From AEGEAN-183 sp964342745 (lineage in GTDB: Bacteria > Pseudomonadota > Gammaproteobacteria > Magnimaribacterales > Magnimaribacteraceae), in the NCBI GenBank assembly GCA_964342745.1, contig CAYFFW010000002.1, positions 1 to 64,000 on the forward strand: a stretch of DNA of 64,000 nt, in the 5' to 3' direction. The stretch's first letter is position 1. Each line of letters begins with the position of its first letter. Under the pieces are notes generated by a model. The model was not told where the DNA came from. It made no database searches and saw only the letters and a list, made by a program, of their open reading frames with translations. A program made the position numbers and the translations under genes. Below, piece after piece: positions 44,952-53,988 of this stretch.

Positions 44952-45212
44952 TTACTTACAAAATGCTGCGTAGATAGTTGACCAATACGATGCAGACTCA
45001 AGATAAAAAAGCTGCATTTCTCTAAGTTCATTCTCTGCTTCAGAATCTCCGTCTCTGCCAGCACCCTCTGAAAGGCCCCTCATACTTTCACTAGCCCCTA
45101 TAAGTTGACCAACTCCTGCTTCTATTCTGTTACACCCTGGTTTATCCCACTTAGCAGCTGAAGAAACGGTTAAAGAAGTAATTAGAATTAATGTAAAAAA
45201 AATGTATTTCAT
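44952..45212 (-). CDS. Small exported protein of unknown function
   Basis: An 86-aa protein with a signal peptide (about 1-19, cleaved after SSA-type small residues). The mature part is about 67 aa, with only two cysteines (C27 and C85), which could form a disulfide in the periplasm. It is charged, with the segment LSEGAGRDGDSEAENELREM. No domain was recognised. A good GGGAGA ribosome site precedes the ATG, which supports it being a real gene. Confidence 0.7.
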   Translation of the reverse strand: MKYIFFTLILITSLTVSSAAKWDKPGCNRIEAGVGQLIGASESMRGLSEGAGRDGDSEAENELREMQLFYLESASYWSTIYAAFCK

Positions 45213-45258
45213 AAATTTCTCCCAGATAATTAATAATACTACTCTAGAATAAAGAAAT

Positions 45259-45996
45259 ATGAGAGTAGTAAAGGCTGACGATTATCAAACCTGGTTTATA
45301 CAGGAGGATGGCTTTTCTTTGTTGGTCGATCCTTGGCTAGATAAAAAACTTAACCCTCATTCTTCTTTTTTTTTACAAAGAAGTAGGGACAAGCCTTCTA
45401 GCTTGGGTCAAGAGGATTTAGATAATATAAATGCAATAATTATTACTGCACCATTTATTGATCATTTACATTTTCCTAGCCTAAATAAATTTAATAAAGA
45501 TATTCATATATACACATCCAGAAAAATAAAAAAAAGACTAACTAAAAAAGGATTTTGTAATGTTATAAGTTGTATTAATGAAAACCCTATTGAAATTGGC
45601 CCATTTATATTAACCACTTATCCTGCTGGCTTTCCTTACAATTGGTCTTCTTTTTGTTTCTTTCTTGAAAATAAAGGAGGTAAAAGGCTTTTCCATGAGA
45701 GCCATATTGCCAATCTGGCCCTCCTAGAAAAACTTAATCAAAAGAGTGACATTGCTCTTTTAACAGTGGATTCTGTTAAATTTCTAGGTCTTTTAAAACT
45801 CTCAATGGGATTAGATCAAGCCTTAAAAACGCTTTCATTACTGGAAGCAAATAAAATAATGGCCACAGGCACAAATCCAAATGAATTAAAGGGACTAATT
45901 AAAAAGGTTCTAATGATTCAAGAAAAAGAGCAAAACCACATGGCTAGAAAAGAAATTCAACTTTTTTATAAAAGAGGAGATGAAGTTATTATCTAA
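45259..45996 (+). CDS. MBL-fold protein with a reduced metal site
   Basis: A 245-aa metallo-beta-lactamase-fold protein. The usual HxHxDH motif reads TAPFIDHLHF (residues about 73-82), so the first two histidines are replaced while the aspartate and last histidine remain. Similar replaced motifs occur in a plant and cyanobacterial MBL group. LLVDPWL at the start and HESHIANLALL later match the fold. Its substrate and metal content are unknown. It is divergent from the small exported protein with 46 bp between. Confidence 0.75.
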   Translation: MRVVKADDYQTWFIQEDGFSLLVDPWLDKKLNPHSSFFLQRSRDKPSSLGQEDLDNINAIIITAPFIDHLHFPSLNKFNKDIHIYTSRKIKKRLTKKGFCNVISCINENPIEIGPFILTTYPAGFPYNWSSFCFFLENKGGKRLFHESHIANLALLEKLNQKSDIALLTVDSVKFLGLLKLSMGLDQALKTLSLLEANKIMATGTNPNELKGLIKKVLMIQEKEQNHMARKEIQLFYKRGDEVII

Positions 45997-46115
45997 TTTT
46001 TATTAATAAAAGATAAGGTTAAGAAGAAAGATAAATAAATTCGTACGTCTATATACTAATTAACCTGTTCATAAGCTAGAGTATGACTTAAAAATAATAA
46101 AAAAGGAGCGAAATA

Positions 46116-48191
46116 GTGACTGCAATTAATGAAGTAACGAATTTAGAAATCAGATCTGATATAGCTGTATTAACTTTAAATTCACCACCAGTAAATGCTC
46201 TGTCAGCAAATGTAAGAGAAGGATTACATCTGGGGGTTAAAAAGGCCATAGAAGACGAAAAAACTAAGGCTATTGTAATTATATGTGAAGGAAGAACATT
46301 TATTGCTGGAGCAGACATTACTGAATTTGGACAAGCCCCAAAAGGACCGTCTCTTTACGAAGTTCAAGATATGATTGAAGAGTCTCCTAAACCCGTTATC
46401 TCTGCAATTCACGGAACAGCCTTGGGTGGCGGATTGGAAGTCGCATTAACCTGTCATTATCGAATTGCAGTTCCTAGTGCAAAATGTGGTCTACCTGAAG
46501 TCAACCTTGGATTACTTCCTGGTGCTGGAGGTACTCAACGACTTCCTAGGATTGTAGGAGCAAAAAAAGCTCTTGAGATGGTTACCTCTGGACAACACGT
46601 TCCTGCAAAGCAATGTCTTGAAATGGGCTTAATAGATGAGGTTGCAGAGGAAAATGATCTTTTGAACGATGCTATTAAATTTGCTTCTACAATAGTTGAA
46701 GAAAATAGGCCTCTAGTTAAAGTTAAGGATAATGAAGAAAATATAAAAGATGACAAGGGAAATGATTCACTTTTTACAGAATTTAGAAAAACCATTGCTA
46801 GAAAGACAAGAGGGTTTTTAGCACCTGAATACAACATTCAATGTATTGAAGCTGCCGTTAATAAGTCCTTTGAAGAAGGAATAAAAGTAGAAAGAGATCT
46901 TTTTACTAAGCTTATGACAGGTACCCAATCAGCAGCACAAAGATATGTCTTCTTTGCTGAAAGACAAGTTAATAAAATACCTGACATACCAAAAGAAACT
47001 GAGGCAATCGATATAGAGTCAGTTGGTGTAATTGGAGCAGGCACTATGGGCGGCGGTATATCTATGAACTTTGCTAATGTTGGTATTCCTGTAACCATAG
47101 TTGAACAAAATCAGGAGCGCTTAGATAAAGGCTTAGCAGTTATAAGGAAAAATTATGAGAATACTGCAAAAAAAGGAAGAATCTCTGAGGAAGATGTTGA
47201 AACTAGAATGGCATTAATCTCTGGTGAACTATCTATAGAATCACTAAATACCCAAGATCTCATAATTGAGGCTGTCTTTGAGAACATGAACCTTAAGAAA
47301 GAGATTTTCAAGAGCCTAGATGGAATTGTTAAACAAGGGGCCATTCTGGCTTCCAATACTTCTGCACTCGATGTAAATGAAATAGCTGCTGAAACCAACA
47401 GACCTGAAGATGTTATAGGCCTTCACTTTTTTAGCCCCGCTAATGTGATGAGATTATTAGAAATAGTAAGGGGTAAAAAAACTTCTAATTCAGTTATTAC
47501 TAGCTCCATGTCTATAGCTAAGAAAATTGGAAAGATTGCTGCCGTAGTTGGTGTCTGCCCCGGTTTTGTTGGAAATAGGATTCTTGCTCAAAGACAAAGA
47601 GAAGCAAATAAGTTGATTCTAGAAGGTGCACTTCCTTGGGATATAGATGATGCTTTGTATGAATTTGGCTTTCCAATGGGACCTTTTGCAATGTCAGATC
47701 TAGCAGGACTTGATATAGGTTGGAATAAAGAAAGCTCAAAAGGAGAAACATTAAGAGATGTTCTATGTGAAGCAGGACGTCTAGGTCAAAAATCTGGAAA
47801 AGGCTTTTATTTGTATGATGAAAATAGAAACAAATCTCCTGATCCTGAGGTTGAATCTATTATCCGAGAATTTGCAGAAGCTAGACAGATCCGTTTAAGA
47901 GAAATAAACAAAGAAGAAATTCTAGAAAGGTGCTTATACCCGATGGTTAATGAAGGCTTTAAAATTCTGGATGAGGGTATGGCGATTAGAGCCAGTGACA
48001 TAGATATAGTCTGGATAAATGGTTATGGGTGGCCAATATACGAAGGCGGTCCTATGTTTTACGGTAGTCTTGTTGGGTTTGAAAAAATTCTAGATTGGTT
48101 AAAAAAAATGGAGAAAGATCTTGGCCCTGAATTTGCTCCCTCTCCGTATTTAGAAAAAGTAGTTAAAGAGAATATTAATATTTTTGCTTAA
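46116..48191 (+). CDS. fadJ: Bifunctional enoyl-CoA hydratase/3-hydroxyacyl-CoA dehydrogenase
   Basis: Carries out the middle two steps of fatty acid beta-oxidation. The 691-aa protein has an N-terminal crotonase domain with GRTFIAGADITEF, GGGLEVAL (E108) and LPEVNLGLLPGAGGTQRLPR (E128). The NAD-binding dehydrogenase begins near 303 with IGAGTMGGG, followed by HFFSPANVMRLLEIV. The start is GTG 46116, with AAGGAG 7 bp upstream. The order and length match FadJ/FadN-like proteins; no thiolase lies next to it. The gene symbol is by similarity only. Confidence 0.88.
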   Translation: MTAINEVTNLEIRSDIAVLTLNSPPVNALSANVREGLHLGVKKAIEDEKTKAIVIICEGRTFIAGADITEFGQAPKGPSLYEVQDMIEESPKPVISAIHGTALGGGLEVALTCHYRIAVPSAKCGLPEVNLGLLPGAGGTQRLPRIVGAKKALEMVTSGQHVPAKQCLEMGLIDEVAEENDLLNDAIKFASTIVEENRPLVKVKDNEENIKDDKGNDSLFTEFRKTIARKTRGFLAPEYNIQCIEAAVNKSFEEGIKVERDLFTKLMTGTQSAAQRYVFFAERQVNKIPDIPKETEAIDIESVGVIGAGTMGGGISMNFANVGIPVTIVEQNQERLDKGLAVIRKNYENTAKKGRISEEDVETRMALISGELSIESLNTQDLIIEAVFENMNLKKEIFKSLDGIVKQGAILASNTSALDVNEIAAETNRPEDVIGLHFFSPANVMRLLEIVRGKKTSNSVITSSMSIAKKIGKIAAVVGVCPGFVGNRILAQRQREANKLILEGALPWDIDDALYEFGFPMGPFAMSDLAGLDIGWNKESSKGETLRDVLCEAGRLGQKSGKGFYLYDENRNKSPDPEVESIIREFAEARQIRLREINKEEILERCLYPMVNEGFKILDEGMAIRASDIDIVWINGYGWPIYEGGPMFYGSLVGFEKILDWLKKMEKDLGPEFAPSPYLEKVVKENINIFA

Positions 48192-48192
48192 C

Positions 48193-48450
48193 CTAAGACT
48201 GAACCTTGTGTTCTCTGTAATTATTCATAATACCTCTGTAGTTTAGATACAACCATAGAGGTGTAACGGCTAATATCCACCATAACTCAGTTACTACTAA
48301 TAAATATACAGCTGGAATATTTACTATAACGAAGGTAAAAAATCCGTACATTCTTGTTTTAGCACTTAAGCTAGTTAATAAGAAGGTACCTATTATTGAT
48401 AAACTTTGGTCTAAAATTTGTGCGGTATTAAATAGATTTATTTCAAACAT
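48193..48450 (-). CDS. Small membrane protein of unknown function
   Basis: An 85-aa protein with about three hydrophobic segments (about 15-30, 37-53 and 56-69). WLYLNYRGIMNN near the C-terminus is reminiscent of small PnuC/YgjV-like proteins, but the resemblance is too weak for a call. A very strong AGGAGAGGAG ribosome site precedes the start. Its stop lies 1 bp from the stop of the convergent fadJ-like gene. Confidence 0.65.
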   Translation of the reverse strand: MFEINLFNTAQILDQSLSIIGTFLLTSLSAKTRMYGFFTFVIVNIPAVYLLVVTELWWILAVTPLWLYLNYRGIMNNYREHKVQS

Positions 48451-48525
48451 AGCTCCTCTCCTCTTTTATAATAAATTAAATTTCGCCTTGTATAATCGTA
48501 AGATTGTACTTACTACATCAACATA

Positions 48526-49089
48526 ATGAGAGCAATTATCTTATCTGCAATTAAAGATGAAACATATTCTTTAAATACTGAGTATAAAATTAATCACACC
48601 GGTGTAGGTAAAGTTAACGCAGCTTTATCAACCTTAAGAACCATCAAAGAAGACAAACCTGACTTGATTATAAATTTTGGCACAGCAGGCTCTCTTAATA
48701 GCAATATTTCAGGGCTGATTGATTGTAAATATTTTGTCCAAAGAGATATGGATTCGAGACCACTAGGAACAGAGTTAGGACAGACTCCTTTTGAACAAGA
48801 CCCACCTAAGGTTATTGAGATTGAGGATCATCCTATAAATATGATAAATATGAACTTGATTTGTGCTACTGGGGACTCTTTTGTTGAGTCATCTATTGGC
48901 TTAAAGGCCGATGTAGTTGATATGGAGGCCTACGCTATAGCTAAAGTCTGTTATCAGGAATCCATCCCTTTTGCCTGCTTCAAATACATCTCAGATTTTG
49001 CTGATAAAAGTGCAGCAAACGATTTTAGTGAAAACGTTAATAAAGCAGGAAAGGTCTTTTCTAACTACCTAGAGAACAATTCAGTTTAG
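48526..49089 (+). CDS. MTA/SAH nucleosidase-like protein (short)
   Basis: A 187-aa purine-nucleoside phosphorylase-fold protein resembling MTA/SAH nucleosidase. INFGTAGSLNSN, ATGDSFV, VDMEAYAIAKVC (ribose-binding ME) and YISDFADKS (catalytic aspartate) align with the E. coli enzyme in order. It is about 45 residues shorter than usual, mainly between the first two motifs. It probably releases adenine from methylthioadenosine. It converges on apt, which recycles adenine, with a 9-bp overlap. Confidence 0.75.
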   Translation: MRAIILSAIKDETYSLNTEYKINHTGVGKVNAALSTLRTIKEDKPDLIINFGTAGSLNSNISGLIDCKYFVQRDMDSRPLGTELGQTPFEQDPPKVIEIEDHPINMINMNLICATGDSFVESSIGLKADVVDMEAYAIAKVCYQESIPFACFKYISDFADKSAANDFSENVNKAGKVFSNYLENNSV

Positions 49090-49596
49090 CTTTATCAAGC
49101 TCTCTACCTTAAGGCCATTAGATAGACCGAAGTCAACAGCATGAACATTGACTAAGTCAATAAGCACTAGAGCTTGTCTTACTATATACCCTGCTTTAAG
49201 ACAGAGATCACATGCAGCTGAAATAGTTCCTCCTGTTGCAAGAATATCATCAACTAATATTATTTCAGTTCCGGTCTCATTAGGTTTCTTAACCTCTAGT
49301 TGATCAAACCCGTACTCAAGCTCATATTTAATTTGTATCTTTGGAGGAGGGAGCTTACCTCCTTTCCTTAGTAATAACATTCCTGTATTTAACTTTTGAG
49401 CCATCATCGATGCAAATATAAAACCCCTTGAATCTATACCTCCAATCATTTGAGTTGGTTTTTTAACTAATTCACACATACCTTCAATGCTTTTATTTAA
49501 AGCTTCGGGATTAGATAGAATTGGAGATATATCTTTAAAATCTACCCCCTCCTTTGGCCAGTCTTTTACTGAATCTATATACTTTTTTAAGTCCAT
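49081..49596 (-). CDS. apt: Adenine phosphoribosyltransferase
   Basis: Salvages adenine to AMP with PRPP. The 171-aa protein shows the Apt signatures WPKEGVDFKDISPILSNPE, IGGIDSRGFIFAS, LLRKGGKLPPP and the PRPP loop ILVDDILATGGT. It faces the nucleosidase-like gene, so the two may form a local adenine salvage pair, though they are on opposite strands. Confidence 0.95.
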   Translation of the reverse strand: MDLKKYIDSVKDWPKEGVDFKDISPILSNPEALNKSIEGMCELVKKPTQMIGGIDSRGFIFASMMAQKLNTGMLLLRKGGKLPPPKIQIKYELEYGFDQLEVKKPNETGTEIILVDDILATGGTISAACDLCLKAGYIVRQALVLIDLVNVHAVDFGLSNGLKVESLIKLN

Positions 49597-49661
49597 AATG
49601 GTCTGAAATATTCGAACTTATACAATACAATAACCTACATAAATTAACAGGAAAGAATCAA

Positions 49662-50540
49662 ATGAGTAACAAAGCTTCTATTTTATCTATTTTTGCTTGC
49701 CTTATTATAGGAATCTCTATAGCTGCTGCTGGTAGCATGGGATCAATTTCTTACTATGGAATCCCCTCTTTTGCTATTGCAGCATCAATAGGATTTTTAC
49801 TTCATTGGATTATCTTTATTCCCTCTTTTATTTATCAGACAGAGCATTATTTTGATTTAACAGGAAGCATCTCCTACTTGTCTGTAGTCCTATTTATATT
49901 TTTAGCCCTTAGCGAATTAGACATAAGATCAATATTAATCGGGATATTCATTGTAGTTTGGGCGGTGAGATTAGGATCTTTTCTTTTTCTAAGGGTGAAG
50001 AGGAAAGGTAAAGATAACCGATTTACAGTGATGAAGACTAGGTTCTGGCAGTATTTATTCACCTGGACTCTTGGGGGGTTATGGGTGTTTATTACCATGG
50101 CAGCTGGATTAGCCGCCATGACATCATCTAAAGTTGTGCCCCTAGGGTGGTTTGCATTAATTGGAATAATTTTTTGGCTTGAAGGCTTTATCGTAGAAGT
50201 TATTGCTGATAAGCAAAAAACTAAATTTAATTCCAAGAAAGAAAATGAAGGCAAATTTATTGATGAAGGGCTATGGAGATTTTCTAGGCACCCTAACTAC
50301 TTTGGTGAAATTACTTTATGGCTAGGAATTGCCCTGATAGCCTTCCCAGTACTAGAAGGTTGGCAACTTCTTACTTTAATTTCTCCAATTTTCGTTTATA
50401 TTCTTTTAACAAGAATTAGTGGAATTAGTATGCTGGAAAGGAGAGCAGATAAAAAATGGGGTGAGGATCCTGATTATCAGATTTATAAACAAACTACTTC
50501 TTCTCTTCTTCCAATGGCTAAAAAAAAAATTAAAGATTAG
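49662..50540 (+). CDS. DUF1295 family membrane reductase (steroid 5-alpha-reductase-like)
   Basis: A 292-aa integral membrane protein with about 7 spans. The C-terminal signature GLWRFSRHPNYFGEITLWLG and ERRADKKWGEDPDYQIYKQ are those of the DUF1295/steroid 5-alpha-reductase superfamily, which includes NADPH-dependent reductases and isoprenylcysteine methyltransferases. The substrate is unknown. An AGGAAAG ribosome site precedes the start. It is divergent from apt. Confidence 0.82.
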   Translation: MSNKASILSIFACLIIGISIAAAGSMGSISYYGIPSFAIAASIGFLLHWIIFIPSFIYQTEHYFDLTGSISYLSVVLFIFLALSELDIRSILIGIFIVVWAVRLGSFLFLRVKRKGKDNRFTVMKTRFWQYLFTWTLGGLWVFITMAAGLAAMTSSKVVPLGWFALIGIIFWLEGFIVEVIADKQKTKFNSKKENEGKFIDEGLWRFSRHPNYFGEITLWLGIALIAFPVLEGWQLLTLISPIFVYILLTRISGISMLERRADKKWGEDPDYQIYKQTTSSLLPMAKKKIKD

Positions 50541-50579
50541 ACTACCTTACAACCATACACTCTATAGAAAGGAAAGAAA

Positions 50580-50999
50580 ATGAGTAATGAAAAGAAAACT
50601 GGGGGCTGTTTGTGCAGGAAAATAACTTACAGCTTTAATGAGTCAGCAGTAATATCTGCAAGCCATTGTCACTGCACAGACTGTCAAAAGTCAACTGGGT
50701 CAGGTAAGGCTACAATTTTAATGGTTACAAATGAAGCCTTAGAAGTTCAGGGTGATCTAAAGTTCTATACGGTTACAGGAACAGATGGGAGCCATATAAG
50801 TCGTGGATTTTGTGAAGATTGTGGCTCTCCTTTATTAAGCTTGATTGAGGAAGTAGAAAATCTAAGACTAATAAAAGCTGGTAGCCTGGATGATTCTTCC
50901 TGGATAAGAATAGATTCAAGTTTTTGGAGTTCGAGCGCAAGACATTGGTCTCCTGTTGACGAAACATTACCTAGTTTCACTCAAAATCCTCAAACCTAG
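50580..50999 (+). CDS. GFA family (CENP-V/GFA domain) zinc protein
   Basis: A 139-aa protein with the zinc-binding GFA fold: GGCLCRKITYSF, SHCHCTDCQKSTGS and GFCEDCGSPL supply the CxC and CxxC sets. The domain occurs in glutathione-dependent formaldehyde-activating enzyme and many unassigned proteins. The specific reaction is unknown. A good AAGGAA site lies upstream. Confidence 0.85.
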   Translation: MSNEKKTGGCLCRKITYSFNESAVISASHCHCTDCQKSTGSGKATILMVTNEALEVQGDLKFYTVTGTDGSHISRGFCEDCGSPLLSLIEEVENLRLIKAGSLDDSSWIRIDSSFWSSSARHWSPVDETLPSFTQNPQT

Positions 51000-51023
51000 A
51001 TCGAAGTAATAAAGGTAAAATCT

Positions 51024-52082
51024 TTGAAACCTTCTGCTATATATGAAGAGTTAATTTCTTCAGGAAAACTAATTGAAGATCCTGAACAAAAAGAGTTAAT
51101 GATTAAACTTGATAGTCTTCAGAAAGAAGTTATTTCTAGATCAAACTCATGGTTTAACAAGAAGTCAGTACGAGGTCTTTATATTTTCGGTTCAGTGGGC
51201 ACTGGAAAAACTCAGCTGATGGACATATTCTTCCAGAGCTTAGAAACTAATAAAAAAATAAGACTTCATTTTCATAGATTTATGCAAAATCTTCACGATG
51301 ATATGAATGCCTTAACAAGTCAAAAGGATCCCATAAAGTATATTGTTGAAAAACTATCTAGAGAGACTAATGTCTTATGCTTTGATGAGTTCTTCGTCGA
51401 AGATATTGGAGACGCAATGATACTTAGTAGGTTTTTAGGTAAATTGTTTGAAGAAGGCATTCCCTTAGTAACAACATCTAATATTCATCCAGATTTTCTT
51501 TATGAAGATGGACTTCACAGAGATAGATTTTACCCTGCAATAGAAGCTTTAAAAGATAACTGTCAGATACATCGTCTGCAATCTGAAACAGATTATAGAT
51601 TAAGGAATCTCCAGCAAGAGAAGACCCAACTAATTTCAGGCGAGAAGGAGACAGATGGAATACTGTCGAGACATTTTAATTCATTAGCGCAAGGAGAAAT
51701 TAAGTTAAACCAACCGATAGAGATACTTGGCAGAAATATAAACGCTCTAAGGCTATCGGAAGGTGTGGTTTGGTTTAGATTTAGTGATATTTGTGGGGGA
51801 CCAAGGAGCTCAAAAGATTATATTGAAATTAGTAAGGAGTTTCATAGCTTACTGATATCAGATATACCTTTACTTAGAGAAACCCAAGATAATGAAGTTA
51901 GAAGATTTATAGCTTTAATTGATGAGTGTTATGAAAGAAAAGTTAACTTAATCATCTCCTCAGAAAAGACCATCAATGACATATATTTAGGATCCAAGCT
52001 TTTAAGTATCTTTCAAAGAACTAAAAGTAGACTTGAAGAGATGAAGTCGAAAGATTATCTCTCCCTACCTCATCTTTCATAA
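51024..52082 (+). CDS. zapE: Cell division ATPase ZapE
   Basis: An AFG1/LACE1-type AAA ATPase, which in E. coli modulates FtsZ rings. The 352-aa protein starts at TTG 51024 and has Walker A FGSVGTGKT (55-63), Walker B VLCFDEFFV and the VTTSNIHPDFLYEDGLHRDRF-type sensor segment. The family's HFHRFM and LHDDM are present. It runs up to 4 bp from the convergent ABM-domain gene. Confidence 0.93.
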   Translation: MKPSAIYEELISSGKLIEDPEQKELMIKLDSLQKEVISRSNSWFNKKSVRGLYIFGSVGTGKTQLMDIFFQSLETNKKIRLHFHRFMQNLHDDMNALTSQKDPIKYIVEKLSRETNVLCFDEFFVEDIGDAMILSRFLGKLFEEGIPLVTTSNIHPDFLYEDGLHRDRFYPAIEALKDNCQIHRLQSETDYRLRNLQQEKTQLISGEKETDGILSRHFNSLAQGEIKLNQPIEILGRNINALRLSEGVVWFRFSDICGGPRSSKDYIEISKEFHSLLISDIPLLRETQDNEVRRFIALIDECYERKVNLIISSEKTINDIYLGSKLLSIFQRTKSRLEEMKSKDYLSLPHLS

Positions 52083-52086
52083 CTGA

Positions 52087-52371
52087 TTAGATGCTCTTAA
52101 GAATAGTAACTTCAGGACGCCCTGCCATATATTGTCCCATTTCGCTGCCTATAGATTTCATGTGTTCTGTTTGACCATGCGCATCTAGGGCTTCTTGAGA
52201 TTCATAACGCTCCAAAACTACATAAGTAGTGTCGTCCTGACCTTTGTACCAATCATAATAAATTACGCCCGGTTCATTTTCAGTAACTGCACTTTGCAAT
52301 CTAGAAGCGACCTCTTCAAATTCTGAATTAGTACCCTCTTTAATTTTCATTGTAGCGATTATTCCTATCAT
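52087..52371 (-). CDS. Antibiotic biosynthesis monooxygenase (ABM) domain protein
   Basis: A 94-aa dimeric ferredoxin-like fold protein of the ABM/YgiN type. GIIATMKIKEG, EPGVIYYDWYKG and LERYESQEALDAHGQTEHMK follow the domain pattern. I start at ATG 52371 because GAGG lies 6 bp upstream; the in-frame GTG four codons earlier would include that site. Members include quinol and heme monooxygenases, and the role here is not determined. It is divergent from the flavoprotein gene (73 bp). Confidence 0.8.
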   Translation of the reverse strand: MIGIIATMKIKEGTNSEFEEVASRLQSAVTENEPGVIYYDWYKGQDDTTYVVLERYESQEALDAHGQTEHMKSIGSEMGQYMAGRPEVTILKSI

Positions 52372-52444
52372 TTTTGTCCTCACTTATTAATTTAAATGTA
52401 AACTTTATTTCTATTTAAAATAATTATCGAGCACTTTATAAAAA

Positions 52445-53659
52445 ATGAATGATCTAGTAATAGTTGGTGCTGGTCAGTCCGCTGCCCAATGCATAATGAC
52501 TCTTAAAAGAAATGGTTTTGAAAAACCTATTATTTTAATTGGTGAAGAGAATCATTTACCTTATCAACGACCTCCTCTCTCTAAAGATTTTCTTTCGGAA
52601 GAAGTAGGATTAGAAAGGGTTTATATGAAATCTCAAGATTTTTACGACCAAAACAATGTAACAGTAAATAAATCAACCTCAGTTTTAACAATAGAAAGAG
52701 AAGATAAAACTATTTCTTTGTCAGATGGAAAAATTCTTAGCTATCAAAACTTAGTATTAGCGACAGGAAGTAGGGTTAGGCGTCTAAAAGTTAAAGGTTC
52801 GGATCTAAATAACATTCATTACTTAAGAACAATTGATAATTCTGATGCTATTAAGGAAGGGTTTAAAAGAGATAAAAAAATAGTCATTATTGGCGCTGGG
52901 TATATTGGTCTAGAAGTAGCTGCTGTTGCTGTAAAAAAAAGAATGAAGGTAACTGTAATAGAAATGGCGAATCGAGTCATGAATAGAACGGTCGACCCTA
53001 TTATTTCTGGTCATTTCGATGAATTGCATAGAGAGAATGGTGTAGAAATAATTCTAAACTCAACTTTAGAGAAGTTTGAGGGTGAAAAAGATGTAGAAGC
53101 CGTAGTTTGTAAGGGTGGTGCAAAGATAGAAGCAGACTTAGTAGTAGTTGGCGTTGGAATACAACCCAATCAAGAGGTTGCCGAGTCAGCAGGCCTAAAA
53201 TGTAGCAATGGAATCTTGGTAGATGAATTCTGTAGAACTGAAGACCCCCATATCTTTGCTTGTGGAGATTGCACAAATCACCCTAATTTCCATCTAAACA
53301 AAAATATTAGATTAGAGTCCGTACACAATGCTTTAGAACAAGCTAAAACAGTAGCGTTAAGTTTGTTGGGGAAGCCTGAAAAATACGATCAGGTTCCCTG
53401 GTTTTGGTCAGATCAATATGATCAAAGACTTCAAATAGTTGGTATCTCAGGTGATCATGATGAAATTGTCACTAGAGGATCTCTAAAAGGTGGTTCATTT
53501 ATGTTGTTTTATTTAAAAGAAGGGGAGCTTATTGCAGCAGATTCAATCAATAACCCAAAGGACTTTTTAATTTCAAAAAAGCTAGTTGCAAATAAGTTAA
53601 AAATAAGTTCAGATGTGCTTAGCGACCAATCAGTTGACCTTAAAGAGCTAATAAAATGA
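52445..53659 (+). CDS. FAD-dependent ferredoxin/rubredoxin reductase-like protein
   Basis: A 404-aa two-dinucleotide-fold flavoprotein. FAD motif VIVGAGQSAAQ, PYQRPPLSKDFL, NAD motif VIIGAGYIGLEVAA and the second FAD segment IFACGDCT are those of putidaredoxin/rhodocoxin/rubredoxin reductases. A C-terminal reductase domain follows (DQYDQRLQIVG). It passes electrons from NADH to a small iron protein. The rubredoxin at 32535-32699 is one candidate partner, but a distant [2Fe-2S] ferredoxin is equally possible. It overlaps hspQ by 4 bp. Confidence 0.88.
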   Translation: MNDLVIVGAGQSAAQCIMTLKRNGFEKPIILIGEENHLPYQRPPLSKDFLSEEVGLERVYMKSQDFYDQNNVTVNKSTSVLTIEREDKTISLSDGKILSYQNLVLATGSRVRRLKVKGSDLNNIHYLRTIDNSDAIKEGFKRDKKIVIIGAGYIGLEVAAVAVKKRMKVTVIEMANRVMNRTVDPIISGHFDELHRENGVEIILNSTLEKFEGEKDVEAVVCKGGAKIEADLVVVGVGIQPNQEVAESAGLKCSNGILVDEFCRTEDPHIFACGDCTNHPNFHLNKNIRLESVHNALEQAKTVALSLLGKPEKYDQVPWFWSDQYDQRLQIVGISGDHDEIVTRGSLKGGSFMLFYLKEGELIAADSINNPKDFLISKKLVANKLKISSDVLSDQSVDLKELIK

Positions 53660-53988
53660 AAGAAATAATAGAAACACAATATTCCATAGGGCAAGTCGTA
53701 AAACATAAGTACCTAGATTTTAGGGGAGTTATCTATGATGTAGACCCAGAGTTCAACAATACCGAAGAATGGTATCAGTCTATTCCAGCTGAAATTAGAC
53801 CAAAAAAAGAACAGCCTTTTTATCATGTCTTTGCCGAGAATGATCAGGTTTTCTATTCCGCTTACGTTTCACAACAAAACTTACAAATAGATGACAGTCA
53901 TGACCCGATAGAGCATCCTGACGTCCCAGTTTTTTTTGGTGAATTTAATGGTGAGTCCTATAGCATATTGGATGCTACTAAGAACTAA
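53656..53988 (+). CDS. hspQ: Heat shock protein HspQ (YccV-like)
   Basis: A 110-aa protein of the HspQ/YccV hemimethylated-DNA-binding family. YSIGQVVKHKYLDFRGVIYDVDPEF, WYQSIP, RPKKEQPFYHVFAEND and YVSQQNLQID are diagnostic. In E. coli HspQ is a specificity-enhancing factor for Lon protease. It is coupled to the flavoprotein by ATGA and converges on the aminotransferase with an 11-bp overlap. Confidence 0.9.
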   Translation: MKEIIETQYSIGQVVKHKYLDFRGVIYDVDPEFNNTEEWYQSIPAEIRPKKEQPFYHVFAENDQVFYSAYVSQQNLQIDDSHDPIEHPDVPVFFGEFNGESYSILDATKN

